Below, piece by piece: positions 63,037 through 64,000 of a stretch of 64,000 nt of DNA. Position 1 is the stretch's first letter, and each line of letters begins with the position of its first letter. The position numbers and the translations under genes were made by a program. The notes under the pieces are model-generated. The model was not told where the DNA came from and searched no databases. It was given only the letters and a program-made list of their open reading frames with translations. This DNA is from Rusavskia elegans (lineage: Eukaryota > Ascomycota > Lecanoromycetes > Teloschistales > Teloschistaceae), in NCBI GenBank assembly GCA_011316305.1, contig SAUG01000035.1, positions 372,001 to 436,000 on the forward strand, in the 5' to 3' direction.

Positions 63037-64000
63037 ATGGCGTTTCCACCTAATTCCCTACGGGCTTTCTTGACGCATGCCAAGAAGAGCCTCTTCAGAG
63101 CCATCCGGTCCTCACAGAGAGTCACCATTGTCGCCGGTAATGAGTCTGCTGATCTGGACTCATTGACATCTTCCGTTCTCTACTCGTACATCCGCTCCTT
63201 GGCTCCACCTTCAGGTGCCTTTACTCCACTCTACATCCCACTGCTTAACATTCCTGCTGCTGATATCCGCCTACGCCCTGAGTTCGATACAGTATTTCGC
63301 CATGCTAACATTGACGCCTCTCATCTGGTGACATTGGACGATCTGCTTGATGGCAAAGGGACAGCCCTGAAACCTGAGAATACAAGATTTATCCTCGTGG
63401 ACCATAATAGTCTTCAAGGCGAACTGGGCAAGATATATACGGCACGAGTACGAGGAGTAGTGGACCACCACGAAGACGAACGCAAAATCGGTCCAGATAC
63501 AAGTCCCGAGCCGAGAGTAATCGAGAAATGTGGATCCTGCACTAGTCTGGTCGTCAGAACGTTGAAACCATCATGGGAGTCCAGCGCTGGTGGCTCCTCC
63601 CTCGTATCTGGTGTTGCACACGCTCAAGGCGATTCCGTCGAGAACGATGCAAGCGTAACCCGAACCTGGGATGCCCAGGTTGCAAAGATGGCTTTAGCCA
63701 GCATCCTGATTGACACAGCAAACTTGACAGCCGAAGGCAAGGTCGAGAAAGTGGACATTGATGCTGTCAGGTATCTTGAAGCCAAGATCAAGCTATCCCC
63801 ACAAGATACGGCTCAGTGGGATAGAACCAAATTCTACGAATGCATCGATGCTGCGAAACGAGACATCGATGCACTGAGCTTCAAAGATATCCTGCGAAAA
63901 GACTACAAGCAGTGGACGGAGAATGGGCTGAACCTGGGCGTGGCGTCTGTTGTGAAGCCTCTGGGATTCTTGGCTAGGAAGATCACCGGGAACCCATCAG
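63037..64000 (+). CDS. Exopolyphosphatase (PPX1-like, DHH family), 5' part
   Basis: The frame runs open from the ATG at 63037 to the window edge, so the 3' end is missing; 321 codons are seen. Yeast-type exopolyphosphatase hydrolyses terminal phosphates of inorganic polyphosphate, and belongs with Prune to the DHHA2 branch of the DHH superfamily. Metal-binding motifs are in order: GNESADLDSLTSS (residues 34-46), then ILVDHNSL (Asp122-His-Asn) and VVDHHEDE (Asp143-His-His-Glu-Asp), followed by EKCGSCTSLV and the aspartate in ASILIDTANL. The first ~28 residues are basic (LRAFLTHAKKSLFRAIRSSQ) and could serve as a weak mitochondrial leader; yeast Ppx1 is mainly cytosolic. The DHHA2 domain should begin in the last visible part (FYECIDAAKRDIDALSFKDI). 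Confidence 0.9.
   Translation, partial: MAFPPNSLRAFLTHAKKSLFRAIRSSQRVTIVAGNESADLDSLTSSVLYSYIRSLAPPSGAFTPLYIPLLNIPAADIRLRPEFDTVFRHANIDASHLVTLDDLLDGKGTALKPENTRFILVDHNSLQGELGKIYTARVRGVVDHHEDERKIGPDTSPEPRVIEKCGSCTSLVVRTLKPSWESSAGGSSLVSGVAHAQGDSVENDASVTRTWDAQVAKMALASILIDTANLTAEGKVEKVDIDAVRYLEAKIKLSPQDTAQWDRTKFYECIDAAKRDIDALSFKDILRKDYKQWTENGLNLGVASVVKPLGFLARKITGNPS

Overview
The window reads as nuclear DNA of a filamentous ascomycete. It has short GT-AG introns (mostly 44-73 nt) with CTRAC-like branch points, a block mutated in the pattern of repeat-induced point mutation (RIP), and typical Pezizomycotina families (HET, RTA1, Zn2Cys6 regulator, GT21 glucosylceramide synthase). A dothideomycete is my best guess, but that is inference. 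I reconstructed exons by hand from reading frames, splice sites and family motifs; no search was run.

Layout. 1-4150 is an AT-rich, CpA/TpG-depleted, stop-saturated block, probably dead transposon sequence. 4.2-12.7 kb is sparse: a (TA)n/(CA)n microsatellite, a secreted HExxH metallopeptidase, an orphan Cys/His protein, an F-box-like protein, an ACT-domain protein and two small MITE-like elements sharing terminal inverted repeats. 12.7-42.7 kb is mostly conserved housekeeping: cysteinyl-tRNA synthetase (probably dual-targeted), a methyltransferase-like protein, SEN2 and NOP10 (divergent pair), a Zn2Cys6 regulator, an RTA1-family gene broken by a stop, CAF-1 large subunit, a GST, NOB1, an orphan gene, AP-1 mu, mitochondrial ribosomal protein mL57 and CFD1. 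43-52 kb is a decaying accessory block: an MFS transporter pseudogene, a start-less small secreted-protein relic, a leucine-rich-repeat pseudogene and an intact HET protein. 52.5-64 kb holds an M18 aminopeptidase, a trypsin-fold protein lacking its serine, two orphans, glucosylceramide synthase and the 5' part of an exopolyphosphatase that runs off the window.

Functional threads. Several genes serve RNA and ribosome production (SEN2 for tRNA splicing, NOP10 for pseudouridylation, NOB1 for 18S maturation, mL57 for mitoribosomes, cysteinyl-tRNA synthetase). CFD1 builds cytosolic Fe-S clusters. There is no operon-like or biosynthetic-cluster logic.

The most striking observation is in the Zn2Cys6 gene at 22625-24661. 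The zinc cluster is in frame only if a 2-nt exon (24358-24359), flanked by consensus splice sites, is included; this restores the CX2CX6C spacing exactly. Other points worth checking are an otherwise intact RTA1 gene with a single in-frame TAA, two stop-free introns of length 3n that hide inside open frames, and a protease-like protein with Arg at the catalytic Ser position.
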